This document shows, piece after piece, positions 45,828 to 53,997 of a stretch of DNA of 64,000 bases. The notes beneath the pieces were generated by a model. The model was not told the DNA's origin. It was given only the letters and a program-made list of their open reading frames with translations, and ran no database searches. A program made the position numbers and the translations under genes. Source of the stretch: Streptomyces guryensis (lineage in GTDB: Bacteria; Actinomycetota; Actinomycetes; Streptomycetales; Streptomycetaceae); the NCBI RefSeq assembly GCF_021261325.1, contig NZ_JAJSBI010000003.1, positions 186,001 through 250,000 of the forward strand. The letters run 5' to 3'. Numbering within the stretch: position 1 is the first letter of the stretch; each line of letters starts with the position of its first letter.

Positions 45828-47039
45828 CTAAAGTTGGCTGTAGCCATCGAGGAAGTTCCCGATCCTGGTGACCGCGTCCCGCAGATCCCCGACCGACGGC
45901 AGGGTCACGACCCGGAAGTGGTCGGGTTCGGACCAGTTGAACCCGGTCCCCTGCACGACCATGATCTTCTCGCGGCGCAGCAGGTCCAGGACCATCCGCC
46001 GGTCGTCCTTGATCTTGAACACCTTGGGGTCCAGGCGCGGGAAGAGATACAGCGCGCCCTTCGGCTTCACGCAGCTCACGCCCGGGATCTGGGTGAGCAG
46101 CTCGTACGCGACGTCCCGCTGCTCCTTCAGCCGGCCGCCCGGCAGCACCAGGTCCTTGATGGTCTGCCGCCCGCTCAGTGCGGCGACCACGCCGTGCTGC
46201 CCCGGCATGTTCGCGCACAGGCGCATGTTCGCCAGGATCGTCAGGCCCTCGATGTACGAGTCCGCGTGCGCGCGCGGCCCGGAGATCGACATCCAGCCCA
46301 CCCGGTAGCCCGCCACCCGGTACGCCTTCGACATGCCGTTGAAGGTGAGCGTCAGCAGGTCCGGGGCGACCTTCGCGGTCGGGGTGTGGGTGGCGCCGTC
46401 GTAGAGGATCTTGTCGTAGATCTCGTCCGAGCAGACCAGCAGGTTGTGGCGGCGTGCGATGTCGGTGAGCCCCTTGATCATCGCCTCGTCGTACACGGCC
46501 CCCGTCGGGTTGTTGGGGTTGATGATGACGATCGCCTTGGTGCGGTCGGTGACCTTGCGCTCGACGTCCGCGAGGTCGGGCATCCAGTCGGCCTGCTCGT
46601 CGCAGCGGTAGTGCACGGCCGTGCCGCCGGAGAGCGAGACGGCTGCGGTCCACAGGGGGTAGTCGGGCGACGGTACGAGGACCTCGTCGCCGTCGTCGAG
46701 CAGGCCCTGCATGGCCATGACGATCAGCTCGGAGACGCCGTTGCCGACGAAGACGTGCTCGACGTCCGTCTCGATGCCGAGGGTCTGGTTGTGCATGACG
46801 ACCGCCCGGCGGGCGGCCAGCAGGCCCTTCGCGTCGCCGTAGCCGTGCGCCGTCGACACGTTGCGGAGGATGTCCTCCAGGATCTCGGGCGGGCACTCGA
46901 AGCCGAACGCCGCCGGGTTGCCGGTGTTCAGCTTGAGGATGCGGTGCCCGGCCGCTTCCAGCCGCATCGCCTCCTCGAGCACCGGGCCCCGGATCTCGTA
47001 ACAGACGTTGGCGAGCTTCGTCGACTGGATCACCTGCAT
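45828..47039 (-). CDS. Alanine-type PLP aminotransferase (AlaA-like, class I)
   Basis: The 403-aa class I aminotransferase shows LNTGNPAAFGFECPPEI, YGDAKGLLAARRAV, INPNNPTGAVYDEAMIKGL and the PLP lysine in FNGMSKAYRVAGYRVGWM. FNWSEPDHFRVVTLPSV is typical of AlaA-type enzymes. It likely makes alanine from pyruvate and glutamate, or transaminates related amino acids. ATG 47039 (MQVIQSTKLANV) is the family start; the frame extension to 47099 is not matched. Confidence 0.9.
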   Translation of the reverse strand: MQVIQSTKLANVCYEIRGPVLEEAMRLEAAGHRILKLNTGNPAAFGFECPPEILEDILRNVSTAHGYGDAKGLLAARRAVVMHNQTLGIETDVEHVFVGNGVSELIVMAMQGLLDDGDEVLVPSPDYPLWTAAVSLSGGTAVHYRCDEQADWMPDLADVERKVTDRTKAIVIINPNNPTGAVYDEAMIKGLTDIARRHNLLVCSDEIYDKILYDGATHTPTAKVAPDLLTLTFNGMSKAYRVAGYRVGWMSISGPRAHADSYIEGLTILANMRLCANMPGQHGVVAALSGRQTIKDLVLPGGRLKEQRDVAYELLTQIPGVSCVKPKGALYLFPRLDPKVFKIKDDRRMVLDLLRREKIMVVQGTGFNWSEPDHFRVVTLPSVGDLRDAVTRIGNFLDGYSQL

Positions 47040-47164
47040 GTCTGGGAGCTTACGGCCCGGTAACGCGTCTTGGCCCGTGTTATCCGCCACGTGAGACATG
47101 CGGTTTGGGCTGTTATCGCCGGTAGCTGTCCCACGGGTCCCGCCCGTCTCTACAATGCGCGGTC

Positions 47165-47860
47165 ATGTCCAGGCCACCCGAGTACGAGCACGGGACACCT
47201 CAGGGTCCGCCGAACGTGTACCACCCGCAGCCGGATCCGGCCCCCTCGTACGAGGAGTACGCGGACCCGGCCGTCGCGCACGGGTGGCTGAACGCGTATG
47301 ACGAGACGCGGGAGATGTCTCCGGTGGTGGACGAGACGTATGTGGCCCCTCCGTTGGCGGACAGGCCTTCCCGGCGGAAACCCAAACGCGCCGCGGGGAG
47401 GCGGGGGAATGGTCGTCGGTCGTCCGGCGGTCCGTGGGGGCTGGTCGCGCAGTTCCCCGCGCCCCTCAAGGGGGCTGTCGTTGCCGGGGGTGTCGTGGGC
47501 GCCCTGATTGTCGGGTTCTCGTTCGCCGGGTCTTCCTCCTCGCCCTCCGGTGGTGCGCAGGGCAAGAAGGAGAGCACTGCCCCGAAGGCGCCCCCTTCGG
47601 AGTCCTCCGCCGGGGTGGTTGCCGGCCCGTCCTCCGGCAGTGGCGCGGAATCGGCCCCGGCGGCCTCCCCGAGCCCGAGCGTCTCTCCGAGCCGCACCGC
47701 GTCCGCGTCCGAAGGCGGGACCCGGGAGCCCTCCGCCGGGACTTCCACCACGGCTGTCACGGCGACACCCGCCCCCACCGCGAGTGCGTCGGGTCCGGGT
47801 CGCTCCGGCGGTAACCCCGGGCACGGGCAGGGTGGCACGAAGGGGCCCAAGCAGCCGTAG
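47165..47860 (+). CDS. Proline/serine-rich single-pass membrane protein containing a repeat-derived segment
   Basis: The 231-aa protein has a Pro/Tyr-rich cytoplasmic start, a basic patch (RRKPKRAAGRRGNGRR), one membrane helix (about 104-122) and a long Ser/Pro/Ala/Gly-rich outer tail. No known domain. Residues about 91-101 (WGLVAQFPAPL) are encoded by DNA (47436-47467) that is the interspersed repeat found at 6441-6472 with one mismatch, so this part of the protein is genomic repeat read in frame. The gene diverges from the aminotransferase gene. The outer tail could be a cell-wall spacer. Confidence 0.72.
   Translation: MSRPPEYEHGTPQGPPNVYHPQPDPAPSYEEYADPAVAHGWLNAYDETREMSPVVDETYVAPPLADRPSRRKPKRAAGRRGNGRRSSGGPWGLVAQFPAPLKGAVVAGGVVGALIVGFSFAGSSSSPSGGAQGKKESTAPKAPPSESSAGVVAGPSSGSGAESAPAASPSPSVSPSRTASASEGGTREPSAGTSTTAVTATPAPTASASGPGRSGGNPGHGQGGTKGPKQP
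47436..47467. repeat. Interspersed repeat copy inside a coding sequence
   Basis: This 32-bp block, containing GGTCGCGCAGTTCCCCGCGC, matches the reverse complement of 6441-6472 at 31 of 32 bases. It lies in frame just before the membrane helix of the 47165 gene. Confidence 0.88.
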
Positions 47861-47920
47861 GGCTGGATAGGTTCTTGCCCAACCACCCCTCTCCCCTCAG
47901 AATGCACATGTCAAATCTAT

Positions 47921-47947
47921 GGGCGGCCGGAAAATCTCCGGTCGCCC
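47921..47947 (+). promoter_or_regulatory. Leader hairpin before the secreted protease
   Basis: Arms 47921-47931 and 47937-47947 (11 bp with one G-U pair in RNA) form a hairpin 23 nt before the ATG. It may affect mRNA stability or translation. Confidence 0.4.
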
Positions 47948-47970
47948 AAGTCGCAAGAGGGGACCCCCAC

Positions 47971-48840
47971 ATGAAGAAGCCTCTCCTCGCCGTGCTCTCG
48001 GCCCTGGTGATAACCGGGGCGGGCATGGCACCCGCGGTCGCGGCGCCCCTGCTCACGGACGGCGCGGCCACGAAGACGACGACCAAGGCGGCCACGCCCA
48101 CCATCAAGGCCGTCAACTTCGCCGGCACCGTGGCGCTCAGCAACTGCTCCGGCTCCGTCATCCGCTTCCCGAACTCCGCGGACACCGACCCGGCGCTCGT
48201 CATGACCAACGGCCACTGCCTGGAGACCGGGTTCCCGGCGGCGGGCGAGGTCATCGTCGACCAGGCCTCCAGCCGTAGCTTCAGTCTGCTCAACGCCTCG
48301 GCCACCAAGGTCGGGACGCTGCGCGCCAGCAAGGTCGCGTACTCGACGATGACGGACACGGACGTCACGATCTACCAGCTCACCACCACCTACGCGAAGA
48401 TCAAGAGCACGTACGGCATCAGCCCGCTCACCGTGCAGGACACGCACCCGACCGCGGGCACCGCGATCACGGTCGTCTCCGGCTACTGGAAGAAGACGTA
48501 CGCCTGCAATGTCGACGGGTTCGTCTACCGCCTCAAGGAGGGCGACTGGACCTGGAAGGACTCGCTCCGCTACACCTCGGCCTGCCAGACCATCGGCGGC
48601 ACCTCGGGCTCGCCCGTCGTCGACAACGCCACCGGCAAGGTCGTCGCCGTCAACAACACCGGCAACGAGGACGGCGAACGCTGCACCGAGAACAACCCCT
48701 GCGAGGTCGACGCGAGCGGCAACGTGACCGTCCGCCAGGGCATCAACTACGCCGAGGAGACCTACCAGATCCCGGCCTGCTTCGGAGCCGGCAACAAGCT
48801 GGACCTGAGCGCCGCCGGCTGCACGCTGCCCAAGCCGTAG
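47971..48840 (+). CDS. Secreted trypsin-like serine protease
   Basis: The 289-aa exported protein has a signal peptide (cut near AVA-AP, residue 25) and a chymotrypsin-fold domain. Triad residues are His82 (MTNGHC), Asp131 or Asp129 (MTDTDVTIYQL) and Ser212 (GGTSGSPV). Cysteines at 59/83 and 179/205 are placed for disulfides, and a later pair in GERCTENNPCEVD suggests another loop. AAGAGGGG precedes ATG 47971. Substrate unknown; nutrient proteolysis or processing of secreted proteins are both possible. Confidence 0.92.
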   Translation: MKKPLLAVLSALVITGAGMAPAVAAPLLTDGAATKTTTKAATPTIKAVNFAGTVALSNCSGSVIRFPNSADTDPALVMTNGHCLETGFPAAGEVIVDQASSRSFSLLNASATKVGTLRASKVAYSTMTDTDVTIYQLTTTYAKIKSTYGISPLTVQDTHPTAGTAITVVSGYWKKTYACNVDGFVYRLKEGDWTWKDSLRYTSACQTIGGTSGSPVVDNATGKVVAVNNTGNEDGERCTENNPCEVDASGNVTVRQGINYAEETYQIPACFGAGNKLDLSAAGCTLPKP

Positions 48841-48849
48841 TCCCGTAGC

Positions 48850-50481
48850 TCACCGCCGGGTGGCGTTCCGTCGCACGGGACTGCGACGGACCGCCCGACC
48901 CGCCAGCACATCCGTCCGCCGGCCGTCCTCGATGACGAACCGGCCGCCGACGAGGACATAAGGGATGCCCGTCGGGAGCGTGCGCGGATTCTCGTACGTC
49001 GCCCCGGCCGCGACCGTCTCCGGGTCGAACAGGACCAGGTCGGCCTTGCAGCCCTCGCGGACCAGTCCCCGGTCCGGCAGTCGCAGCCGGGCGGCGGGCC
49101 GCGAGGTGAGATGGGCGACGCACTCCTCCAGCGACAGCACACCCAGCTCCCGTACGTACCGGCCGAGATACTGCGGGAAGGTGCCGTAGGCGCGCGGATG
49201 GGGCTTCGTCCCCTGGAGGATGCCGTCCGAGCCGCCGGTGTGGACGGGGTGCCGCATGATCGCCCGGACGTTCTCCTCGTGGCCCACGTGCTGGAGGATC
49301 GTCGAGCCCAGCCGGTCCGCCAGCAGCAGATGACGGGCGGTGGCCCACGGGGCCTCGCCGCGCGCCTGCGCCGACTGCCGGATCGTACGGCCGACGAAAT
49401 CGCCCAGCGCCGCGTCCGCCACGCCGGAGATCTCGATCGTGTCCCACTCGATCGGGACGCCGTGGCAGCCGTCCGCGCCCACGACCTCCATGTGGTGCCG
49501 GATCCGCTCGGCGGTCTCGTCGTCCGCCAGCCGCTTCAGGACCGCCTCGGGTCCGCCCTCGCTCGCCCAACTCGGCAGCAGCGCCACGAGAGTTGTGCAG
49601 CCGGGCGTGTAGGGGTACGTGTCGAGGCTGATGTCGGCCCCGGCCGCCAGCGCCTCGTCCAGCAGGGACAGCAACTCCGGTGCCCGGCCCTCGTTCACGC
49701 CGAAGTTCATGGTGGCGTGGGCGAGATGGAGTGAGCAGCCCGCCTCCCGGGTCAGGGTCACCATCTCCTCGTACGCCTCCAGGGCGCCTGCCCCGTACGA
49801 GCGGTGATGGGGGCAGTAGTAGCCGCCGTACTCCGCCACCACCCGGCACAGCTCGGTCAGTTCGGCGTCCTTGGCGTACATGCCGGGCGTGTAGGTCAGC
49901 CCGGACGACATGCCGACCGCGCCCTGCTCCATGCCCTCGGCGACCAACTGCCGCATCCGGTCGAGCTCCTGCGGGGTCGCCTCGCGCTCCTCCCAGCCGA
50001 CGGCGAGCATGCGGACCGTCCCCTGGGGGATCAGATAGGCGGCGTTCACCGCGACCCCCTGGTCCAGCCGGTCCAGGTACTCGCCCACCGAACGCCAGTC
50101 GAAGTCGATGTCGTCGCCGTGGCCGTTCCAGCCGGTGATCGCGCGGCGCACCTCCGCGAGCGTGCGGTCGTCGACGGGGGCGTACGACAGCCCGTCCTGG
50201 CCCAGGACCTCCAGCGTGACCCCCTGCGCGGCCTTGGCGCTGTGGTCCGGGTCGCGGAGCACCGCCAGGTCGCTGTGGGCGTGCATGTCGATGAAGCCGG
50301 GGGAGAGGACCAGCCCCTCCGCGTCCAGCTCCCGCCGCGCCTTGGGGCGTAGGCAGCCCGCGGCGGCCGCCTCCTTGACGATCGAGACGATCCTGCCGCC
50401 GTCGACCACCACGTCCGCGCGGTACGACGGCTCACCACTGCCGTCCACGACGTCCGCGTCCCGGATGACGAGCTCCTCCAC
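48850..50481 (-). CDS. N-acyl-D-amino-acid deacylase (D-aminoacylase)
   Basis: The 543-aa amidohydrolase removes the acyl group from N-acyl-D-amino acids. It has the metal site GFIDMHAHSDLAVL, VGMSSGLTYTPGMYA, PHHRSYG, LDTYPYTPGCT and the C-terminal RPAARLRLPDRGLVREGCKADLVLFDP, all D-aminoacylase features. GTG 50481 follows AGGAGG. It is downstream of the D-serine-dehydratase-like gene (27-bp gap) and likely supplies free D-amino acids to that enzyme. Confidence 0.92.
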   Translation of the reverse strand: MEELVIRDADVVDGSGEPSYRADVVVDGGRIVSIVKEAAAAGCLRPKARRELDAEGLVLSPGFIDMHAHSDLAVLRDPDHSAKAAQGVTLEVLGQDGLSYAPVDDRTLAEVRRAITGWNGHGDDIDFDWRSVGEYLDRLDQGVAVNAAYLIPQGTVRMLAVGWEEREATPQELDRMRQLVAEGMEQGAVGMSSGLTYTPGMYAKDAELTELCRVVAEYGGYYCPHHRSYGAGALEAYEEMVTLTREAGCSLHLAHATMNFGVNEGRAPELLSLLDEALAAGADISLDTYPYTPGCTTLVALLPSWASEGGPEAVLKRLADDETAERIRHHMEVVGADGCHGVPIEWDTIEISGVADAALGDFVGRTIRQSAQARGEAPWATARHLLLADRLGSTILQHVGHEENVRAIMRHPVHTGGSDGILQGTKPHPRAYGTFPQYLGRYVRELGVLSLEECVAHLTSRPAARLRLPDRGLVREGCKADLVLFDPETVAAGATYENPRTLPTGIPYVLVGGRFVIEDGRRTDVLAGRAVRRSPVRRNATRR

Positions 50482-50507
50482 GATCGGCCTCCTGTCCCCG
50501 GCTGTTC

Positions 50508-51773
50508 CTAGAAGAAGGTGCGGATGTAGTCGACGACCGTGCCGTCCGCCTCGACCAGCGGGATCAGCTGCCACTTGTCGAAGGACGTGCACGGGTGGGA
50601 CAGACCCAGGCCCAGCCAGTCCCCGACCTCCAGATCCGCCTCTTCGGTCGTCCGCAACCAGGCGTGCTGGTCCGACAGCGCGGTCACCGAGATGCCGGTG
50701 GCCGGGCGCTCGGCGCCGTTCCGCCGGACGACCTGCGCGAAGGGCAGGTCGAGGTCGTAGGCCGCGTCCCGCTTGCCCGCGTTGACGAAGGCCTGCTCGG
50801 CGGAGGGACGGGAGACGACCTGCGTCCAGAGCCGGAAGGCGGGCTCCAGGGCACCCTCCTCCGGGACCCGGTTGAAGGGGGTGAGCTTGCGGTAGTGGCC
50901 GTCGTCGTGGGAGACGTAGGCGCCGGAGCGCAGCAACTTCAGTACCGGGGCGGAGAGCCCGGGGATCTCCGCGAACACGTCGGCCACCGCGTCGAACCAG
51001 GCGCTGCCGCCCGCGCTCACGACGATCTCGTCCAGCCCCGCGAACCGCCCCGCCTTGTCGAAGTCCGCGGCCAGCGCGACCAGACGGCGCAGATACGTGT
51101 GCACACGCTCCGGGTCGGCCTGCGGGACCTCGCCCTCGTAGCCCGCGACACCGACGAGCCGCAGCGTCCGCGTACCGGACACCGCATCGGCGACCGCCGC
51201 GCACTCCGTCTCCGTACGGACGCCGGTACGGGCGCCCTCACCGGCGGCGAGCTCGACGACGACGTCCAGCGGACGCGAGGCGCCCTGGAGCGCCGCGTCC
51301 ATCAGCTCCACCCCGCGCACGGAGTCGACGTAGCAGACGAGACGGAACCCGGGGTCGGCATCGAGCTCGGCCGAGATCCACCGCAGGGCGGCCGGGTCGA
51401 CGAGCTGGTTGGCGAGGAAGACCCGCTGGGTCCCGAACGCCCGCGCCACGCGCACCTGGTGGGGCACCGCGAGCGTGATGCCCCAGGCGCCGCGCTCGGT
51501 CTGCTGCCGGAACAGCTGGGGCGCCATGGTGGTCTTGCCGTGCGGGGCGAAGGCGAGGCCGTGGCGCGTCGCATACGTCTCCATGAGCGCGAGGTTGTGC
51601 TCCAGTCGCTCGGCCGACAGGGCGAGGACGGGGGTCGCGAAGCCGCCGGTGAAGAGGTTGCGGCGCTGGGCCGCCAGCTCGCCGACGGTCAGACCGTCCG
51701 CGTCCGGCGGGAGGCCCTTGAAGCGGTGGTCGACGCGTTCCCCGGCGAGCCGCGCGAGGGCTTCCGTGCCCAT
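50508..51773 (-). CDS. D-serine dehydratase-like PLP enzyme (alanine-racemase fold)
   Basis: The 421-aa protein has an alanine-racemase-type TIM barrel with the PLP lysine in APHGKTTMAPQLF and a C-terminal D-Ser-dehydratase-like domain (zinc site expected around SDQHAWL and LGLGLSHPC). Members cleave D-serine, D-threonine or 3-hydroxy-D-aspartate to keto acid and ammonia. Start ATG 51773. It is the first gene of the leftward operon and diverges from the PfkB gene across the candidate IclR operator. Confidence 0.85.
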   Translation of the reverse strand: MGTEALARLAGERVDHRFKGLPPDADGLTVGELAAQRRNLFTGGFATPVLALSAERLEHNLALMETYATRHGLAFAPHGKTTMAPQLFRQQTERGAWGITLAVPHQVRVARAFGTQRVFLANQLVDPAALRWISAELDADPGFRLVCYVDSVRGVELMDAALQGASRPLDVVVELAAGEGARTGVRTETECAAVADAVSGTRTLRLVGVAGYEGEVPQADPERVHTYLRRLVALAADFDKAGRFAGLDEIVVSAGGSAWFDAVADVFAEIPGLSAPVLKLLRSGAYVSHDDGHYRKLTPFNRVPEEGALEPAFRLWTQVVSRPSAEQAFVNAGKRDAAYDLDLPFAQVVRRNGAERPATGISVTALSDQHAWLRTTEEADLEVGDWLGLGLSHPCTSFDKWQLIPLVEADGTVVDYIRTFF

Positions 51774-51795
51774 GAGGCCTCCCTGATCAGGTGCG

Positions 51796-51810
51796 TTGCA
51801 TTAGTTGCAA
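51796..51810. promoter_or_regulatory. Candidate IclR operator in the divergent D-amino-acid promoter region
   Basis: TTGCATTAGTTGCAA is an inverted repeat (TTGCA-N5-TGCAA), with a further GTTGC at 51815-51819. It lies in the 137-bp spacer between the PLP-enzyme and kinase genes. IclR proteins favour such sites. Confidence 0.55.
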
Positions 51811-51910
51811 TGCTCGTTGCGTATATCGCTTTTCGCTGTCTAACATCTCGGCCAATGCTGGGTCAACGACAACCGAGTACCCGCCAGGACATCGAGGAGT
51901 TACGACGATC

Positions 51911-53200
51911 GTGACCGCGACCGGACCTCGCAATGCCCCAGACGGCGCCGAGGCCGTCGACGCCGTCGATGCCGTCGATGTCGTCACGCTCGGCGAGTCC
52001 ATGGTCACGTTCCTGCCCTCGCGTCCCGGCCGCCTCGCCGACGTCCCCTCCTTCGACCGCGCCATCGGCGGCGCGGAATCCAACGTGGCATGCACCCTGG
52101 CGGCCGCCGGGCACTCCGCGCGCTGGGTGAGCAGGGTCGGCGCCGACGGGTTCGGCGACCACCTGGTCGAGGCGATCGGCGCGTACGGCGTCGACGTCAC
52201 CGCCGTACGACGGGACCCGGCGCGCCCGACCGGCATCTACTTCCGTACGGCCGGCGACCGGGCGACCGACGCCCACGAGGTGGCGTACTACCGGACCGGC
52301 TCCGCCGCCTCCGCGATGACCGTCGAGAACACGGACCTGAACGCGGTGCGCGCGGGCCGGGTCCTGCATCTGTCGGGGATCACGGCAGCGTTGTCGGAGG
52401 GCTGCCGGGGGTTGCTGCGCGAGCTGACCGCGCCGGGTTCCGGGAGGCCGCTGGTCTCGTTCGACGTGAACTACCGGGCGGGGCTGTGGGCGGACGCCGA
52501 CGGATCGGGGGTGCTGCTGGAGCTGGCGCGTGGCGCCGACGTCGTGTTCGTGGGCGAGGACGAGGCGCAGGAAGCGTGGGGAGTGACGGGCGGACCGGAG
52601 GCGGTTCGTGCCGCACTCCCCGAGCCGGGGGTGTTGGTGGTCAAACAAGGAGGAGCGGGGGCTACGGCTTTCGTGTCGGCCGCGGGCGGTCGTGGGCTGG
52701 TCGCGCCCACGCGGCGGAGCCGCACATGTCACCGTCCCGCGCCCCTCGGGTCCCCCGGCGGCCACGCCGTGCCGCCTGCGGGCAGTCGTGCCGCTGGGGC
52801 GGCTCCCGACCCGAAGAGAGGCGGCACCCCGCAAGCGCGGGCCGGCGACACCGCCCCTGCCTCAGCCCCGACGCCGGGCACCTTCGTCCCCGCCCTCACC
52901 GTGGACGTCGTGGCAACCATCGGCGCCGGAGACGCCTTCGCCGCCGGCTTCCTGTCGGCAGCCCTGCGCGGCCTCCCGGCGGCAACCTGCCTACGCCACG
53001 GCCACCTCACGGCGGCAGCCGCCCTCACCGCCCCGGGCGACCTCGCCCCACCCCCCGCCCGCGCCCACGCCGACCGCCTCGCCGCCCTCGACGACGACGC
53101 GTGGGGGAGACTTCGACTCGGCCCCGGCTGGACGCATGCCGATGATCACGCCGTGCAGCGAGCCGTCGATCGGGCCGACGAGGAGGTACGTACGCCATGA
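51911..53200 (+). CDS. PfkB-family sugar (2-keto-3-deoxygluconate-type) kinase with an in-frame repeat insertion
   Basis: The 429-aa kinase has PfkB signatures: VVTLGESMVTFLPSRPGRL, GGAESNVACTLAAAGHSARW (motif 1), VSFDVNYRAGLW, VVKQGGAGATAF, and IGAGDAFAAGFLSAALRG (motif 2, catalytic Asp341). Family members are about 310-330 aa; the extra length is mostly residues about 261-317, encoded by 52693-52862. That stretch matches the genome's interspersed repeat in two blocks. It falls between the VVKQGGAGATAF strand and the active-site helix, where a surface loop may tolerate it, but activity is uncertain. GTG 51911 follows GAGGAG. It overlaps iclR by 4 nt. Confidence 0.87.
   Translation: MTATGPRNAPDGAEAVDAVDAVDVVTLGESMVTFLPSRPGRLADVPSFDRAIGGAESNVACTLAAAGHSARWVSRVGADGFGDHLVEAIGAYGVDVTAVRRDPARPTGIYFRTAGDRATDAHEVAYYRTGSAASAMTVENTDLNAVRAGRVLHLSGITAALSEGCRGLLRELTAPGSGRPLVSFDVNYRAGLWADADGSGVLLELARGADVVFVGEDEAQEAWGVTGGPEAVRAALPEPGVLVVKQGGAGATAFVSAAGGRGLVAPTRRSRTCHRPAPLGSPGGHAVPPAGSRAAGAAPDPKRGGTPQARAGDTAPASAPTPGTFVPALTVDVVATIGAGDAFAAGFLSAALRGLPAATCLRHGHLTAAAALTAPGDLAPPPARAHADRLAALDDDAWGRLRLGPGWTHADDHAVQRAVDRADEEVRTP
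52693..52862. repeat. Interspersed-repeat insertion inside the PfkB kinase gene
   Basis: Blocks GGGCTGGTCGCGC (52694-52706), CCCGCGCCCCTC (52736-52747) and GCGGGCAGTCGTGCCGC (52778-52794) occur in the same order and direction as in the reverse complement of 6360-6472. The insert preserves the reading frame and has no stop. The boundaries are approximate. Confidence 0.8.
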
Positions 53201-53958
53201 GCCAGACCGTCGACCGCGCGCTCAGCATCCTGCCGCTGCTCGCCGAGGGCCCCGCCGACCTCGGCCAGGTCGCCGACCGCCTGGACGTGCACAAGTCCAC
53301 GGCCCTGCGCCTGCTGCGCACACTGCACGAGCACGGCCTCGTCTACCGGCAGTCCGACCAGCGCTACCGCCTCGGCGCCCGCCTCATCGCACTCGCCCAG
53401 GAGGCCATGGAGAACCTCGACATCCGCGAGATCGCCCACCCCCACCTCGTACGCCTCAACGAGCAGTGCGGGCACACCGTCCACCTCGCCGTGTACGAGG
53501 AGTCCGAGGTCCTCTACATCGACAAGGTGGAGAGCCGGTACCCGGTCCGGATGTACTCACGGATCGGCAAGCCGGTCGCGATCACCGTCGCCGCGGTGGC
53601 GAAGCTGCTCCTCGCCGACCTCCCCGAAGGAGAGCGCCGGGCGCTCTCCGACAAGCTCGACTACCCCATGTACACCTCCCGTTCCACCCCCAACGCCCCT
53701 GCTTTCCTACGGGAGTTGGACAAGGTGCGCGAACAGGGCTGGGCCACCGACCTCGGCGGCCACGAGGAGTCCATCAACTGCGTCGCCGCGCCGATCCGCG
53801 GTGCCGACGGCCGCGTCGTCGCCGCGATGTCGGTCTCCGCGCCGAATGTCGTCGTCACCGCCGAGGAACTCCTCACCCTGCTCCCCCTGGTGCGCCGCAC
53901 GGCCGACGCGATCAGCGGGGAGTACTCCGGAAGAACGCCGGTGAAGGACAGCCGGTGA
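53197..53958 (+). CDS. IclR-family regulator of the D-amino-acid cluster
   Basis: The 253-aa regulator has an IclR winged helix (VDRALSILPLLAEGPADLGQVADRLDVHKSTALRLLRTL, 1-45) and the IclR ligand domain (HTVHLAVYEESEVLYIDKVES, PVAITVAAVAKLLLADLP, GGHEESINCVAAPIRGADG). ATG 53197 overlaps the kinase stop (ATGA). Its gene ends inside a 14-bp tandem repeat. It probably binds the divergent spacer at 51796-51810 and responds to a D-amino or keto acid. Confidence 0.92.
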   Translation: MSQTVDRALSILPLLAEGPADLGQVADRLDVHKSTALRLLRTLHEHGLVYRQSDQRYRLGARLIALAQEAMENLDIREIAHPHLVRLNEQCGHTVHLAVYEESEVLYIDKVESRYPVRMYSRIGKPVAITVAAVAKLLLADLPEGERRALSDKLDYPMYTSRSTPNAPAFLRELDKVREQGWATDLGGHEESINCVAAPIRGADGRVVAAMSVSAPNVVVTAEELLTLLPLVRRTADAISGEYSGRTPVKDSR

Positions 53959-53993
53959 AGGACAGCCGGTGAAGGACAAGTCAGTGAAGGACA
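53937..53993. repeat. 14-bp tandem repeat spanning the iclR stop and the RidA ribosome site
   Basis: GCCGGTGAAGGACA is repeated three times (53937-53978) and followed by a decayed copy to 53993. Each copy holds an AAGGA ribosome-site core and GTGA. The second copy's TGA is the iclR stop; the last AAGGA precedes the RidA start. Confidence 0.9.
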
Positions 53994-53997
53994 GCCC

